The translations under genes were made by a program, and so were the position numbers. A model generated the notes under the pieces. It was given only the letters and a program-made list of their open reading frames with translations, was not told where the DNA came from and did no database searches. A stretch of 64,000 nucleotides of DNA from Afipia sp. (lineage in GTDB: Bacteria; Pseudomonadota; Alphaproteobacteria; Rhizobiales; Xanthobacteraceae), in the NCBI GenBank assembly GCA_017308595.1, contig JAFKER010000017.1, positions 1-64,000 on the forward strand, read 5' to 3'. This document shows, piece by piece, positions 55,861 through 64,000 of this stretch (position 1 is the stretch's first letter; every line of letters starts with the position of its first letter).

Positions 55861-56750
55861 CAGCCAGCAGCGAAACCGGCGCGCCGTTCACTGCGGCCAT
55901 GGTGCAGATGCGCACCGCGATGTTGCCGGAGACAAGTCTCGAGCAGGGCATCGCATTGATCCGCGAAGCCAAGAGCAAGGGCGCGGATTATGTCCAGACG
56001 CCTGAAGTCACCAACATCATACAGCAGAACCGCAAGGCGCTGTTCGAACTGCTCGCAAACGATGAAGACGACCGTTCGCTCAAGGCCTATCGCGAGCTCG
56101 CGCGCGAACTGAAAATCCATCTGCATATCGGATCGATTGCGGTGCGCGCGACGCCGGAACGCGCGGCCAACCGCTCCTTCCTGATTGCCCCGGACGGCGG
56201 CATCCTCGCGAGCTACGACAAGATTCATATGTTCGACATCGAACTCGACGGCGGCGAGAGCTATCGCGAGTCCGCCAACTATCAGCCTGGCGAAACCGCC
56301 GTCATCTCCGACCTGCCCTGGGGCCGGATCGGACTGACCATCTGTTACGACGTCCGCTTTCCAGCGCTGTATCGTGCGCTCGCGGAAGCTGGCGCATCCT
56401 TCATCGCCGTGCCATCCGCCTTCACTGTCAGGACCGGCGAAGCTCACTGGAGCACGCTGCTGCGCGCTCGCGCGATCGAGAACGGCTGCTTCATCTTTGC
56501 AGCCGCGCAGGCGGGCAAGCACGAAAGCGGGCGCGAAACCTATGGCCATTCGCTGATCGTCGATCCATGGGGCGAAATCCTTGCGGAAGGCAGTAACACC
56601 GACACCGGCGTCGTGCTCGCGAAAATCGATCCGGCGAAGGTGCAGGCGGTACGCAAGAGTATTCCATCCCTGCAGCACGGCCGCCGCTTCGGCCTCAAGG
56701 ACCCGAAAGGCGGCCCGGACCATCTGCATCTCGTGCGAGGATCGGCATGA
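55857..56750 (+). CDS. Carbon-nitrogen hydrolase (nitrilase superfamily, Nit1-like)
   Basis: The 297-residue amidase has the catalytic triad Glu50 (TPEVTN), Lys122 (YDKIHMFD) and Cys163 (TICYDVRFP). This resembles the bacterial and mitochondrial Nit1/deaminated-glutathione amidases rather than nitrilases proper. Its coupling to glutaredoxin fits a thiol-metabolism repair role (inference). It overlaps grxC and the DUF1178 gene by ATGA junctions. Confidence 0.93.
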   Translation: MTASSETGAPFTAAMVQMRTAMLPETSLEQGIALIREAKSKGADYVQTPEVTNIIQQNRKALFELLANDEDDRSLKAYRELARELKIHLHIGSIAVRATPERAANRSFLIAPDGGILASYDKIHMFDIELDGGESYRESANYQPGETAVISDLPWGRIGLTICYDVRFPALYRALAEAGASFIAVPSAFTVRTGEAHWSTLLRARAIENGCFIFAAAQAGKHESGRETYGHSLIVDPWGEILAEGSNTDTGVVLAKIDPAKVQAVRKSIPSLQHGRRFGLKDPKGGPDHLHLVRGSA

Positions 56751-57214
56751 TCCGCTATTCGCTGCGCTGTGAGCGCGGCCACGCCTTCGAGAGCTGGTTT
56801 CAGAGTTCTTCGGCCTACGACAGCCAGCATAAGCGCGGGCTTGTCGCCTGCCCGATGTGCGAATCCACCAAGGTCGACAAGGCCATCATGGCGCCGCGCA
56901 TCGCGCGCAAAGGCAAGTCGAAATCAGCGCCGGAGCCTGTGGCAGCGCCTGCTGATGATACAACCTCGACATCGCTGGTCATGGCGCCGCAGGAACGCGA
57001 GCTTCTCTCAAAACTGAGGGAAATCCGCGACCACGTTCTCAAGAACGCAGACGATGTCGGCAAGAAATTTCCCGAAGAAGCCCGCAAGATGCATTACGGC
57101 GACATCGAACAGCGCGCGATCTATGGCGAAGCCACCGCGGATGAGGCCCGCTCACTGGTCGATGAGGGCATCGAAGTGGCCGCGCTTCCTGTTTTGCCGG
57201 GCGACAGGAACTGA
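56747..57214 (+). CDS. DUF1178 protein
   Basis: The 155-residue protein begins with a CERGHAFESWF zinc-ribbon-like start and CPMCES, then an Ala/Pro linker, and a C-terminal helical half with KKFPEEARKMHYGDIEQRAIYGEAT. This is the conserved DUF1178 pattern of alphaproteobacteria and betaproteobacteria. The first half could bind a metal through four Cys. It is translationally coupled to the nitrilase-family gene; its function is unknown. Confidence 0.93.
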   Translation: MIRYSLRCERGHAFESWFQSSSAYDSQHKRGLVACPMCESTKVDKAIMAPRIARKGKSKSAPEPVAAPADDTTSTSLVMAPQERELLSKLREIRDHVLKNADDVGKKFPEEARKMHYGDIEQRAIYGEATADEARSLVDEGIEVAALPVLPGDRN

Positions 57215-57244
57215 TCCGATCCACAACCAGCCCATGAGGCCGAT

Positions 57245-57694
57245 ATGAGCGCAGATTCGATCTCATGGTCTGGCTCGTGGCAGACATGGGCGCTGCTGTC
57301 GGCGGTGTTTGCCGCACTCACCGCGATCTTCGCCAAGGTCGGTGTCGAGGATATCAATCCCGATCTGGCGACCTTCATCCGCACCACCATCGTACTGGCG
57401 AGTTTCGCAGTCCTTCTGTTCGCAACCGGGCAATTCCGCGCGCCGGGCGAAATCTCTGCGAGAACATGGACCTTCCTTGTCCTGTCCGGCCTTGCCACCG
57501 GCGCGTCGTGGCTCTGTTATTTCCGCGCACTCAAACTCGGGCCTGCTACGCTCGTTGCGCCGATCGACAAGCTGAGCGTGGTGCTGGTCGCCCTGTTCGC
57601 TTTCGTGTTTCTTGGCGAGCGCCCCTCGGCGACAGGGTGGCTCGGGATCGCGCTGATCGCAGCGGGCGCTGTGCTTCTTGCCGTGAAGAAGTAA
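57245..57694 (+). CDS. Half-size EamA transporter
   Basis: The 149-residue inner-membrane protein has about five hydrophobic segments and one EamA repeat (FAALTAIFAKVGVEDINP, VAPIDKLSVVLVALFAFVFLGERPS). Full DMT transporters have two repeats, so this one must dimerise. It is 31 bases after the DUF1178 gene in the same direction. Next to it, but convergent, is a full-length EamA gene; the substrates are unknown. Confidence 0.88.
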   Translation: MSADSISWSGSWQTWALLSAVFAALTAIFAKVGVEDINPDLATFIRTTIVLASFAVLLFATGQFRAPGEISARTWTFLVLSGLATGASWLCYFRALKLGPATLVAPIDKLSVVLVALFAFVFLGERPSATGWLGIALIAAGAVLLAVKK

Positions 57695-57695
57695 C

Positions 57696-58595
57696 CTAGC
57701 CAGACACCAGCATCGCCACGCCAATCAGGATCAGAACAATCCCGGAAACCTCGCGCAGCGATATTTTCTGTTTCATCGAATAATAGGCGACCGCCTGCGC
57801 GAACAGCACCTCGACCAGCGCCAGCGTGCGCACATTCGCCGCTGCCGTGAGCGCAAAGGCGAGAAACCAGAACAGCGACGCGAACGATCCCATGAAGCCA
57901 GCGAACATCGACGGCTTCCAGAGCCGGAAGATCGCGCTCATCGTGCCGGGCGAACGCACGATCAGCCAGCCGGACAGGACGACGGACTGCATCAGCAAGG
58001 TTGCGACCAGCGTGATGCTTGCGGCGGTGACAAAGCTCACGCCCGTCACATTGAGAATGGCGCCGCGATAGCCGACAGCCGACAGCGCAAAGAACGCTGC
58101 CGCCACAAGGCCAAGCACCGTCGGCTTGAGATCGCCAAAACCTTTCATGCCGCCGGGACGCAGTGCCGTGATCACCACGCCGACGGTGGCGATAAGAATA
58201 GCCACAACCTTCAGCACCGTGAGGTGATCTGACAGGAACACGAAGCCGAAGATCGCGGCTTGAATAGCCTCGGTCTTGAGATAGGCCGTGGTCACCACGA
58301 ACGAGCGGTCGTTCATGGCCATCAGCATCAAGGCGGTAGCGAGAATCTGCGCCATGCCGCCCACCACCAGCCACGCCCAGAAACCCGGCTCCGGCCACGA
58401 CAGCCGGTCGCCATTTACGGCGAGGATCAGCCCGAGAAAGACCAGCGAGAACGGAAACCCGAATAGGAAGCGGATATGCGTCGCGCCCAGCGTGCCGAGC
58501 TGGGCCGTCAGCCCGCGTTGCATCGCATTGCGCACGACCTGTCCTGCCGCAGCCAGCAGCGTGAAAGGAATCCAGAGCCAAACGAACTGGGTCAT
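57696..58595 (-). CDS. DMT-family transporter (EamA)
   Basis: The 299-residue protein has about ten hydrophobic segments and two EamA repeats, ending VLILIGVAMLVSG. It belongs to the drug/metabolite transporters; the direction of transport and substrate cannot be read. It converges with the half-size EamA gene with a one-base gap between their stops. Confidence 0.9.
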   Translation of the reverse strand: MTQFVWLWIPFTLLAAAGQVVRNAMQRGLTAQLGTLGATHIRFLFGFPFSLVFLGLILAVNGDRLSWPEPGFWAWLVVGGMAQILATALMLMAMNDRSFVVTTAYLKTEAIQAAIFGFVFLSDHLTVLKVVAILIATVGVVITALRPGGMKGFGDLKPTVLGLVAAAFFALSAVGYRGAILNVTGVSFVTAASITLVATLLMQSVVLSGWLIVRSPGTMSAIFRLWKPSMFAGFMGSFASLFWFLAFALTAAANVRTLALVEVLFAQAVAYYSMKQKISLREVSGIVLILIGVAMLVSG

Positions 58596-58695
58596 GATGG
58601 ATAAAGGTCAGAGCAACGGTAGCGCGCCATGCTCAAAGGCCTTGTCCGGAGCTTTCAGTCAACCGGCTTGATCTCATGCCGGTATTGCATACGGG

Positions 58696-59445
58696 CTAGC
58701 TCGCCGCTTCGGCGACCAGCATATAGTTCACGTCCATGTCGGACGACAGGCTCCAGCGATCAGCCAGCGGATTGTAGACCACGCCCGCCTGATCGCTGAT
58801 GGCGAGTTTGTTGCGCTCCAGATGATGGGTCAGTTCGGCAGGCGTCACGAACTTGTCCCACTGATGCGTACCGCGCGGCAGCCAGCGCAGCACATATTCG
58901 GCGCCGACGATCGCCAGCGCAAAGCTCTTCCATGTCCGGTTGATGGTCGAAGCCACCATCATGCTAGAGGGCTTGAGCAGCGCGGCGCATCGGTCGAGAA
59001 ACATCCCGACATTGGCGACATGCTCGACCACTTCCATCGCAAGCACGATATCGAAGCGCTCGCGCGGATCCATCTCTTCGATCGTGGTGCAACGGTAGTC
59101 GATGGAGAGATGCCCGCGCTCGGCATGAAGCTTCGCGACGGAGATGTTCGTGGCCGATGGATCGACGCCGATCACCTGCGCGCCAAGCCGCGTCAACGGC
59201 TCGCACAACAGTCCCGCGCCGCATCCGATATCGAGAATGCGCAAGCCGGCGAGGCAATTCAGGCTTTTTGGATTGCGGTCGAATTTCCGGCACGCCGCAT
59301 CGCGGATATAGGTCAGCCGCAGCGGATTGATCTTGTGCAGCGGCGCCATCTTACCCTTCGGATCCCACCACTGTTCGGACAACTGCGAGAAACGCGCGAC
59401 TTCGCCGGGATCGACCGTGGACGCAGATGGAGAATTCGTGGTCAT
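58696..59445 (-). CDS. ubiG: Ubiquinone O-methyltransferase UbiG
   Basis: The 249-residue protein catalyses both O-methylations in ubiquinone synthesis. It has the UbiG start EVARFSQLSEQWWDPKGKMAPLH, motif I LDIGCGAGLL, and the HQWDKFVTPAEL region with TWKSFALAIVGAEY. Length and motifs are standard. It is divergent from lysC across the PH-domain gene. Confidence 0.96.
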   Translation of the reverse strand: MTTNSPSASTVDPGEVARFSQLSEQWWDPKGKMAPLHKINPLRLTYIRDAACRKFDRNPKSLNCLAGLRILDIGCGAGLLCEPLTRLGAQVIGVDPSATNISVAKLHAERGHLSIDYRCTTIEEMDPRERFDIVLAMEVVEHVANVGMFLDRCAALLKPSSMMVASTINRTWKSFALAIVGAEYVLRWLPRGTHQWDKFVTPAELTHHLERNKLAISDQAGVVYNPLADRWSLSSDMDVNYMLVAEAAS

Positions 59446-59467
59446 GCCGATGGTCTTGTCCGGTTGG

Positions 59468-59923
59468 CTAGCGCGCCGTGATGTGATTGCGGAATTCGAT
59501 GGGCGCGCCGATCATCTTTATCGTCTTCGTGCCTTCCCCGACACCGTTCACCTTGACATCTCCCCACCCAAAAATCCGCCCGAGGATGCTTTGGGTCACG
59601 TCGACACTTTCGATTTTATCCAAACTGATCTCAAAGGTCTGGCGCTGGATAAACCCTTCCTTGTGAACCACGCGGAGCGAGGTCACGTCGGTTTCCGTAA
59701 TCCAACGCTGAAACCATGCTTTGACTACCAGAAATACACCGGCGAGCCCTAGCAAGGCTCCCACCGCGGCCAACGGGAAAATAACGCCCCCGCCCGACGC
59801 CACGAGGCAAGCGCCCGCACCCGCGAGGCATAACAGCCCGGGCGCATAGACGATCCCGTGAATCGTGGTCGAATACAGGACCTTTTCTCCTGGTTGCAGA
59901 ATATCTTCAATATAGCGGCCCAT
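59468..59923 (-). CDS. PH-domain (bPH2/YdbS-like) membrane protein
   Basis: About 151 residues from the ATG at 59923 (GGGGACGGGA upstream); an ATG at 59941 adds six residues. The N-terminal MGRYIEDILQPGEKVLYST is followed by two hydrophobic segments (LLCLAGAGACLVASGGG, LAAVGALLGLAGVFLVV) and a bacterial PH domain with TDVTSLRVVHKEGFIQRQTFEISLDKIESV and LGRIFGWGDVKV. The family is membrane-bound and of unknown function. It is divergent from lysC. Confidence 0.87.
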   Translation of the reverse strand: MGRYIEDILQPGEKVLYSTTIHGIVYAPGLLCLAGAGACLVASGGGVIFPLAAVGALLGLAGVFLVVKAWFQRWITETDVTSLRVVHKEGFIQRQTFEISLDKIESVDVTQSILGRIFGWGDVKVNGVGEGTKTIKMIGAPIEFRNHITAR

Positions 59924-60084
59924 TCCCGTCCCCAATTGCATCCCGGAACCAAGTGTGTTGCTTGCCCCCGACCTGACGGGTATGTATAGCCGCCTTTTCG
60001 GGGCCATGCCTCCGTTTTGCACGGAACCGGCTCCTTACAGACATAAGCCAACCGGGACAGCGCCATTCGTCGCGAAAAGAGAGC

Positions 60085-61338
60085 ATGGGCCGCTTAGTCA
60101 TGAAATTCGGCGGCACGTCCGTCGCCAACATCGAGCGTATTCGCAACGTCGCACAGCATGTGAAGCGCGAGGTCGATGCCGGCCACGACGTCGCCGTGGT
60201 GGTGTCGGCCATGTCCGGCAAGACCAACGAACTGGTCGGTTGGGCGACGGAAACCTCGCCGCTGCACGATGCACGCGAGTACGATGCCATCGTGGCATCC
60301 GGTGAGCAGGTGACGTCAGGCTTGCTGGCGATTGCGCTGCAGGCGCTCGGCATCCAGGCCCGCTCGTGGCAAGGCTGGCAGATTCCGATCCAGACCAGTG
60401 AAGCCCACGCATCGGCACGCATCACCGGCATCGATGGCACTGAACTGATCAAGCGGTTCAAGGAGCGCAAGGAAGTGGCCGTCATCGCCGGCTTCCAGGG
60501 CATCCATGAGCCGACCGGCCGCATCACCACGCTGGGACGCGGCGGCTCCGATACGTCTGCCGTTGCCATTGCAGCCGCGATCCATGCCGACCGCTGCGAT
60601 ATCTACACCGATGTCGATGGCGTCTACACCACCGATCCGCGCGTGGTGCCGAAGGCACGGCGGCTCGACAAGGTCGCCTTCGAGGAAATGCTGGAAATGG
60701 CGTCGCTCGGCGCCAAGGTGCTTCAGGTCCGCTCCGTGGAACTGGGCATGGTTCATAACGTGCCGGTGTTCGTGCGCTCGAGCTTCGACAAGCCGGAAGA
60801 TATCGATCCCCACGGCACGCCGCCGGGAACGCTGATTTGCAGCGAGGAGGAAATCATGGAAAATCAGGTCGTCACCGGCATCGCCTTCTCGAAGGACGAA
60901 GCGCAGATTTCCGTGCGCCAGATCGAGGACAAGCCGGGCATTGCCGCTGCGATCTTCGGTCCGCTGGCCGACGCCAGCATCAATGTCGACATGATCGTGC
61001 AGAACGTGTCCGAAGACGGCAAATACACCGACCTCACCTTTACCGTTCCGGCTTCCGAATATGCCCGCGCCAAGGACACCATCGCCAAGGCGAAGGACAA
61101 GATCGGCTACAAGGCGATGGATTCGGCGACCGACGTCGCCAAGGTGTCTGTGATCGGGATCGGCATGCGCAGCCATGCGGGCGTTGCCGCGCAGGCGTTC
61201 AAGGCCCTGTCCGAACGCAACATCAACATCCGCGCAATCACCACATCCGAGATCAAGTTCTCGCTGCTGATCGACGCCGCCTATACCGAACTGGCCGTCC
61301 GGACGCTGCACACGCTCTACGGGCTGGATCAGGCCTGA
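60085..61338 (+). CDS. lysC: Aspartate kinase
   Basis: The 417-residue enzyme makes aspartyl phosphate, the first step to Lys, Thr and Met. It has KFGGTSVANIERI at the start, GRGGSDTSAVAIAAAI for nucleotide binding and two C-terminal ACT domains (~260-415) with GIAFSKDEAQISVR and GIGMRSHAGVAAQAF. The ACT pair implies feedback control by lysine or threonine. Length fits monofunctional aspartokinase. Two hairpins follow it. Confidence 0.97.
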   Translation: MGRLVMKFGGTSVANIERIRNVAQHVKREVDAGHDVAVVVSAMSGKTNELVGWATETSPLHDAREYDAIVASGEQVTSGLLAIALQALGIQARSWQGWQIPIQTSEAHASARITGIDGTELIKRFKERKEVAVIAGFQGIHEPTGRITTLGRGGSDTSAVAIAAAIHADRCDIYTDVDGVYTTDPRVVPKARRLDKVAFEEMLEMASLGAKVLQVRSVELGMVHNVPVFVRSSFDKPEDIDPHGTPPGTLICSEEEIMENQVVTGIAFSKDEAQISVRQIEDKPGIAAAIFGPLADASINVDMIVQNVSEDGKYTDLTFTVPASEYARAKDTIAKAKDKIGYKAMDSATDVAKVSVIGIGMRSHAGVAAQAFKALSERNINIRAITTSEIKFSLLIDAAYTELAVRTLHTLYGLDQA

Positions 61339-61386
61339 GGGCCGATCCAGCCTTTCACTCGCCGCGGTATTTTCCGAGGCGGTTTT
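61322..61386 (+). terminator. Tandem hairpins at the lysC end
   Basis: The first, GGCTGGATC/GATCCAGCC (61322-61352, 9-bp perfect stem), overlaps the lysC stop. The second, CGCCGCGG/CCGAGGCG (61360-61381, one mismatch), is followed by GTTTTG. Together they likely stop transcription before ptsP. Confidence 0.6.
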
Positions 61387-61633
61387 GCTGAACTGCCTCT
61401 CATCTTTGGCAGGTCTTTTTTGGCAAGTGTTTTGCTTGGCAAAACGCGCCTCAATTCGATATAGCCTCAGGATAGGGCCCCGCGCCCGCGCCTTCCGGTT
61501 CTGGACCGTCTGCGATGTCCCAAAATCGGCCAAGCGGCCCACGCGAGCCCTGAAAAGTCGTTATTTTACTGCTAGTTAACGCTATGCAGCCGGTTGCGGG
61601 CCGTGCTGGAATTGCGGGTAAGGATGTCAACGG

Positions 61634-63901
61634 ATGCGGAGCGCGCTGGGAGGCCCCCGCGTCTTGTTGAGACGGCTCCGCGAAGTGATGGCCGAACAGG
61701 TCAGCGCTCAGGAACGGCTCGACAAGATCGTGGTGCTGATCGCCGCCAATATGGTGGCGGAGGTCTGCTCGACCTACGTGCTGCGCGTCGACAACACCCT
61801 TGAACTCTACGCCACCGAAGGTCTGAACCGCGACGCCGTCCACCAGACGGTGCTGAACGCCCATGAGGGCCTTGTCGGCCTCGTGGCATCCGAAGCCACG
61901 CCGCTGAACCTTTCGAACGCGCAGTCGCATCCCGCGTTCTCGTATCGCCCGGAAACCGGCGAAGAAATCTACCATTCGTTCCTCGGCGTGCCGATCCTGC
62001 GCTCGGGCAACACGCTCGGCGTGCTGGTGGTGCAGAACCGTGCCCACCGCACTTACGTCGAAGAGGAAGTCGAGGCGCTGCAGACCACCGCCATGGTGGT
62101 CGCGGAAATGATTGCCTCGGGCGAGCTGTCGTCGATTGCGCGCCCCGGCGCGGAACCCGCTGCCCGCCATTCCCTGCACAAGACCGGCGCGATCCTCTCG
62201 GACGGGATCGCGCTCGGTCATGTCGTTCTCCACGAGCCGCGCGTTGTCATCACCAACTACATCGCCGAAGACCTGCCGAAGGAACTCAAGCGGCTGGACA
62301 GCGCGATTCTCAAACTGCGTGCCGATCTCGACCGCATGCTGGAACGCGGCGATGTTGCGGAGGGCGGCGAGCACCGCGACGTGCTCGAAGCCTATCGCAT
62401 GTTCGCCAACGATCAGGGGTGGCAGCACAAGCTCCATGAGGCGGTTGCCACCGGCCTGACCGCGGAAGCCGCCGTCGAACGTGTCCAGTCGGACACCCGC
62501 GCGCGCATGTTGCGCTCGACCGATCCCTATTTGCGCGACCGGCTGCATGATCTGGAAGACCTCGGCCATCGCCTGATGCGGCAGTTGGTCGGACAGGATC
62601 ACGCCCCCTCACGCGAGCAATTGCCCGACAATGCGATCCTGATTGCGCGCTCGATGGGGCCGGCGGCCTTGCTCGACTATGATCGCAAGCGCCTGCGCGG
62701 ACTTGTGCTGGAAGAAGGCACCGCTAATTCGCATGTTTCCATCGTCGCACGCGCGCTCGGCATTCCGGCCGTCGGTGAAGTGCCGAACGCCGCAGGTATC
62801 GCCGATCCCGGCGATGCGGTCATTGTCGATGGCACGTCAGGTTCGATCTACATCCGTCCGTCGCATGAAATCCAGTCGGCTTATGCCGAGCGCGTCCGTT
62901 TCCGGGCGAGACGGCAGGAGCAATATCGCGAACTGCGCGACAAGCCGTGCGTGACCAAAGATGGCCAGCCCGTCGACCTGATGATCAACGCCGGCCTCGT
63001 GATCGACCTGCCGCATATCGACGACACCGGCTCGTCAGGCATCGGCCTGTTCCGGACTGAACTCCAGTTCATGGTCGGACAAAGCCTGCCGCGCACCAGC
63101 GAGCAGCTTGCACTCTATCGCGCGGTGCTCGATGCCGCCGGCGACAAGCCCGTAACGTTCCGCACCCTCGATATCGGCGGCGACAAGGCGTTGCCGTACA
63201 TGGACACGATTGTCGAAGAGAACCCGGCGCTCGGCTGGCGCGCGATCAGGCTCGGTCTCGATCGGCCCGGCCTGCTGCGCGGGCAGATTCGCGCGCTGCT
63301 GCGTGCTGCTTCGGGACGATACCTGCGCGTCATGTTTCCGATGATCTCGCAGGTCGATGAATTCGATCAGGCCAAGCTCGTGATCGAGCGCGAACTGACC
63401 TATCTGCGTCAGCACGGGCATACCTTGCCCGAGCGCGTCGATGTCGGCACCATGGTCGAAGTTCCGGCGCTGCTCTATCAGATGGACGAATTGCTCAAGC
63501 GGGTCGACTTCGTCTCGGTCGGCTCGAACGACTTGTTCCAGTTCTTGTTCGCCGTTGACCGCGGCAATTCGCGGGTCACCGACCGGTTCGATACGCTCTC
63601 GGCGCCGATCCTGCGCGCGCTGCGCGACATCGCCAGGAAAGCTAACGCGGCAGGCAAATCCGTGTCGCTTTGCGGAGAGATGGCCTCGCAGCCGCTCGGC
63701 GCGCTGGCGCTGATTGCACTCGGTTATCGCTCGCTGTCGCTGTCGGCCACCGCACATGGTCCGGTGAAAGCGCTGATCCTCGATCTCGACGCCAGGAAAG
63801 CCGAAGCGATGATCACGCCTTTGCTGGATGCTCCGGCAGGCAGCGTGTCGATCCGCAGCAAGCTGATGGAATTTGCCGAAGCTGAAGGGCTTTCGTTGTA
63901 G
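61634..63901 (+). CDS. ptsP: Phosphoenolpyruvate-protein phosphotransferase PtsP (EI-Ntr)
   Basis: The 755-residue protein begins the nitrogen-PTS phosphorelay to NPr and EIIA-Ntr. It has an N-terminal GAF domain (~18-160), then the EI phosphohistidine domain with His367 in TANSHVSIVARALGIP, and the PEP-binding barrel with FRTLDIGGDK, MFPMISQVDEF, NDLFQFLFAVDR and Cys680 in SLCGEMAS. GAF and length match alphaproteobacterial PtsP. It runs into prfA 58 bases later. Confidence 0.96.
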   Translation: MRSALGGPRVLLRRLREVMAEQVSAQERLDKIVVLIAANMVAEVCSTYVLRVDNTLELYATEGLNRDAVHQTVLNAHEGLVGLVASEATPLNLSNAQSHPAFSYRPETGEEIYHSFLGVPILRSGNTLGVLVVQNRAHRTYVEEEVEALQTTAMVVAEMIASGELSSIARPGAEPAARHSLHKTGAILSDGIALGHVVLHEPRVVITNYIAEDLPKELKRLDSAILKLRADLDRMLERGDVAEGGEHRDVLEAYRMFANDQGWQHKLHEAVATGLTAEAAVERVQSDTRARMLRSTDPYLRDRLHDLEDLGHRLMRQLVGQDHAPSREQLPDNAILIARSMGPAALLDYDRKRLRGLVLEEGTANSHVSIVARALGIPAVGEVPNAAGIADPGDAVIVDGTSGSIYIRPSHEIQSAYAERVRFRARRQEQYRELRDKPCVTKDGQPVDLMINAGLVIDLPHIDDTGSSGIGLFRTELQFMVGQSLPRTSEQLALYRAVLDAAGDKPVTFRTLDIGGDKALPYMDTIVEENPALGWRAIRLGLDRPGLLRGQIRALLRAASGRYLRVMFPMISQVDEFDQAKLVIERELTYLRQHGHTLPERVDVGTMVEVPALLYQMDELLKRVDFVSVGSNDLFQFLFAVDRGNSRVTDRFDTLSAPILRALRDIARKANAAGKSVSLCGEMASQPLGALALIALGYRSLSLSATAHGPVKALILDLDARKAEAMITPLLDAPAGSVSIRSKLMEFAEAEGLSL

Positions 63902-63959
63902 CGACGCTCAGAAACGAACTGACGCCCGCTTTTGAATCCATTCCTGCCGAAAAAAACTT

Positions 63960-64000
63960 ATGACCGCACTGCCCGAATCCAAACTCGATACCTTGCTGGC
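63960..64000 (+). CDS. prfA: Peptide chain release factor 1 (partial, 5' end)
   Basis: Thirteen codons remain before the window edge: MTALPESKLDTLL, which matches the RF1 start in rhizobia (MxxLPExKLDxLLxR). ptsP-prfA is a conserved neighbour pair. The identification is by context and the short match only. Confidence 0.75.
   Translation, partial: MTALPESKLDTLL

Noticed and set aside
1-64000. CRISPR array, prophage or intact insertion sequence
   Set aside because: No regularly spaced repeats, no phage structural genes and no transposase frame were found on either strand.

Overview
The window looks like a piece of an alphaproteobacterial chromosome from the Bradyrhizobiaceae/Nitrobacteraceae (Afipia, Bradyrhizobium or Rhodopseudomonas-like). 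The evidence is high GC coding sequence, the rhizobial synteny blocks (cobS-cobT, aroK-aroB, xerD-accA, argJ-mutT, comF-grxC-nitrilase-DUF1178, lysC-ptsP-prfA), an Omp25-OprB fusion porin, CarD, and a G/C palindromic repeat family typical of this group. The genus is an inference. No phage, plasmid, CRISPR array or intact insertion sequence is visible; mobile DNA appears only as small remnants and palindromic repeats.

Layout. 1-310: a radC remnant. 318-5594: an NMT1/THI5-type ABC importer operon with a 2-hydroxyacid dehydrogenase and a double-domain protease-inhibitor-like protein, divergent from a creatininase-family hydrolase. 5736-11171: small exported protein, fusion porin, membrane-anchored glutamate-synthase-like enzyme, patatin. 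11422-14602: a nickel module in which a TonB-dependent receptor and a NicO/UreH-type permease sit behind a perfect GTATGA-N16-TCATAC NikR operator. 14810-17708: Bug-type binding protein, tRNA-Arg(CCT), VOC protein, YidB and GlsB-like proteins. 17770-23706: a minus-strand catabolic cluster (binding protein, enoyl-CoA hydratase, VOC protein, ADP-forming acyl-CoA synthetase, SDR). 23907-26238: SNase-like protein and a LysM-bearing M48 lipoprotein. 26326-31526: carD, fdxA, S4-domain protein and SUV3-like helicase. 31866-34469: DUF3108 protein, rpmB, Tat-exported esterase-like protein. 34473-37534: cobT and cobS. 37772-40032: DedA protein, a frameshifted DUF1801 gene, J-domain protein, bolA. 40049-45617: CNNM/CorC protein, aroB, aroK, a 48-residue membrane protein, xerD, accA. 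45811-51793: L,D-transpeptidase lipoprotein, secA, PpiC isomerase. 51915-57694: argJ, mutT, methyltransferase, comF, grxC, nitrilase-family amidase, DUF1178, small EamA protein. 57696-64000: DMT transporter, ubiG, PH-domain protein, lysC, ptsP and the first codons of prfA.

Most of the window is housekeeping: amino-acid and shikimate synthesis, translation, secretion, cell-envelope and cobalt-chelatase functions. The most informative accessory signal is the NikR operator. It fixes the receptor start, assigns nickel as the probable substrate, and explains why a His-rich NicO-family permease lies downstream. The strongest unexplained structures are two adjacent ~75-nt palindromes between a methyltransferase gene and comF, a duplicated promoter-proximal sequence before a VOC gene and yidB, and a serine-recombinase-like fragment between secA and the isomerase gene.
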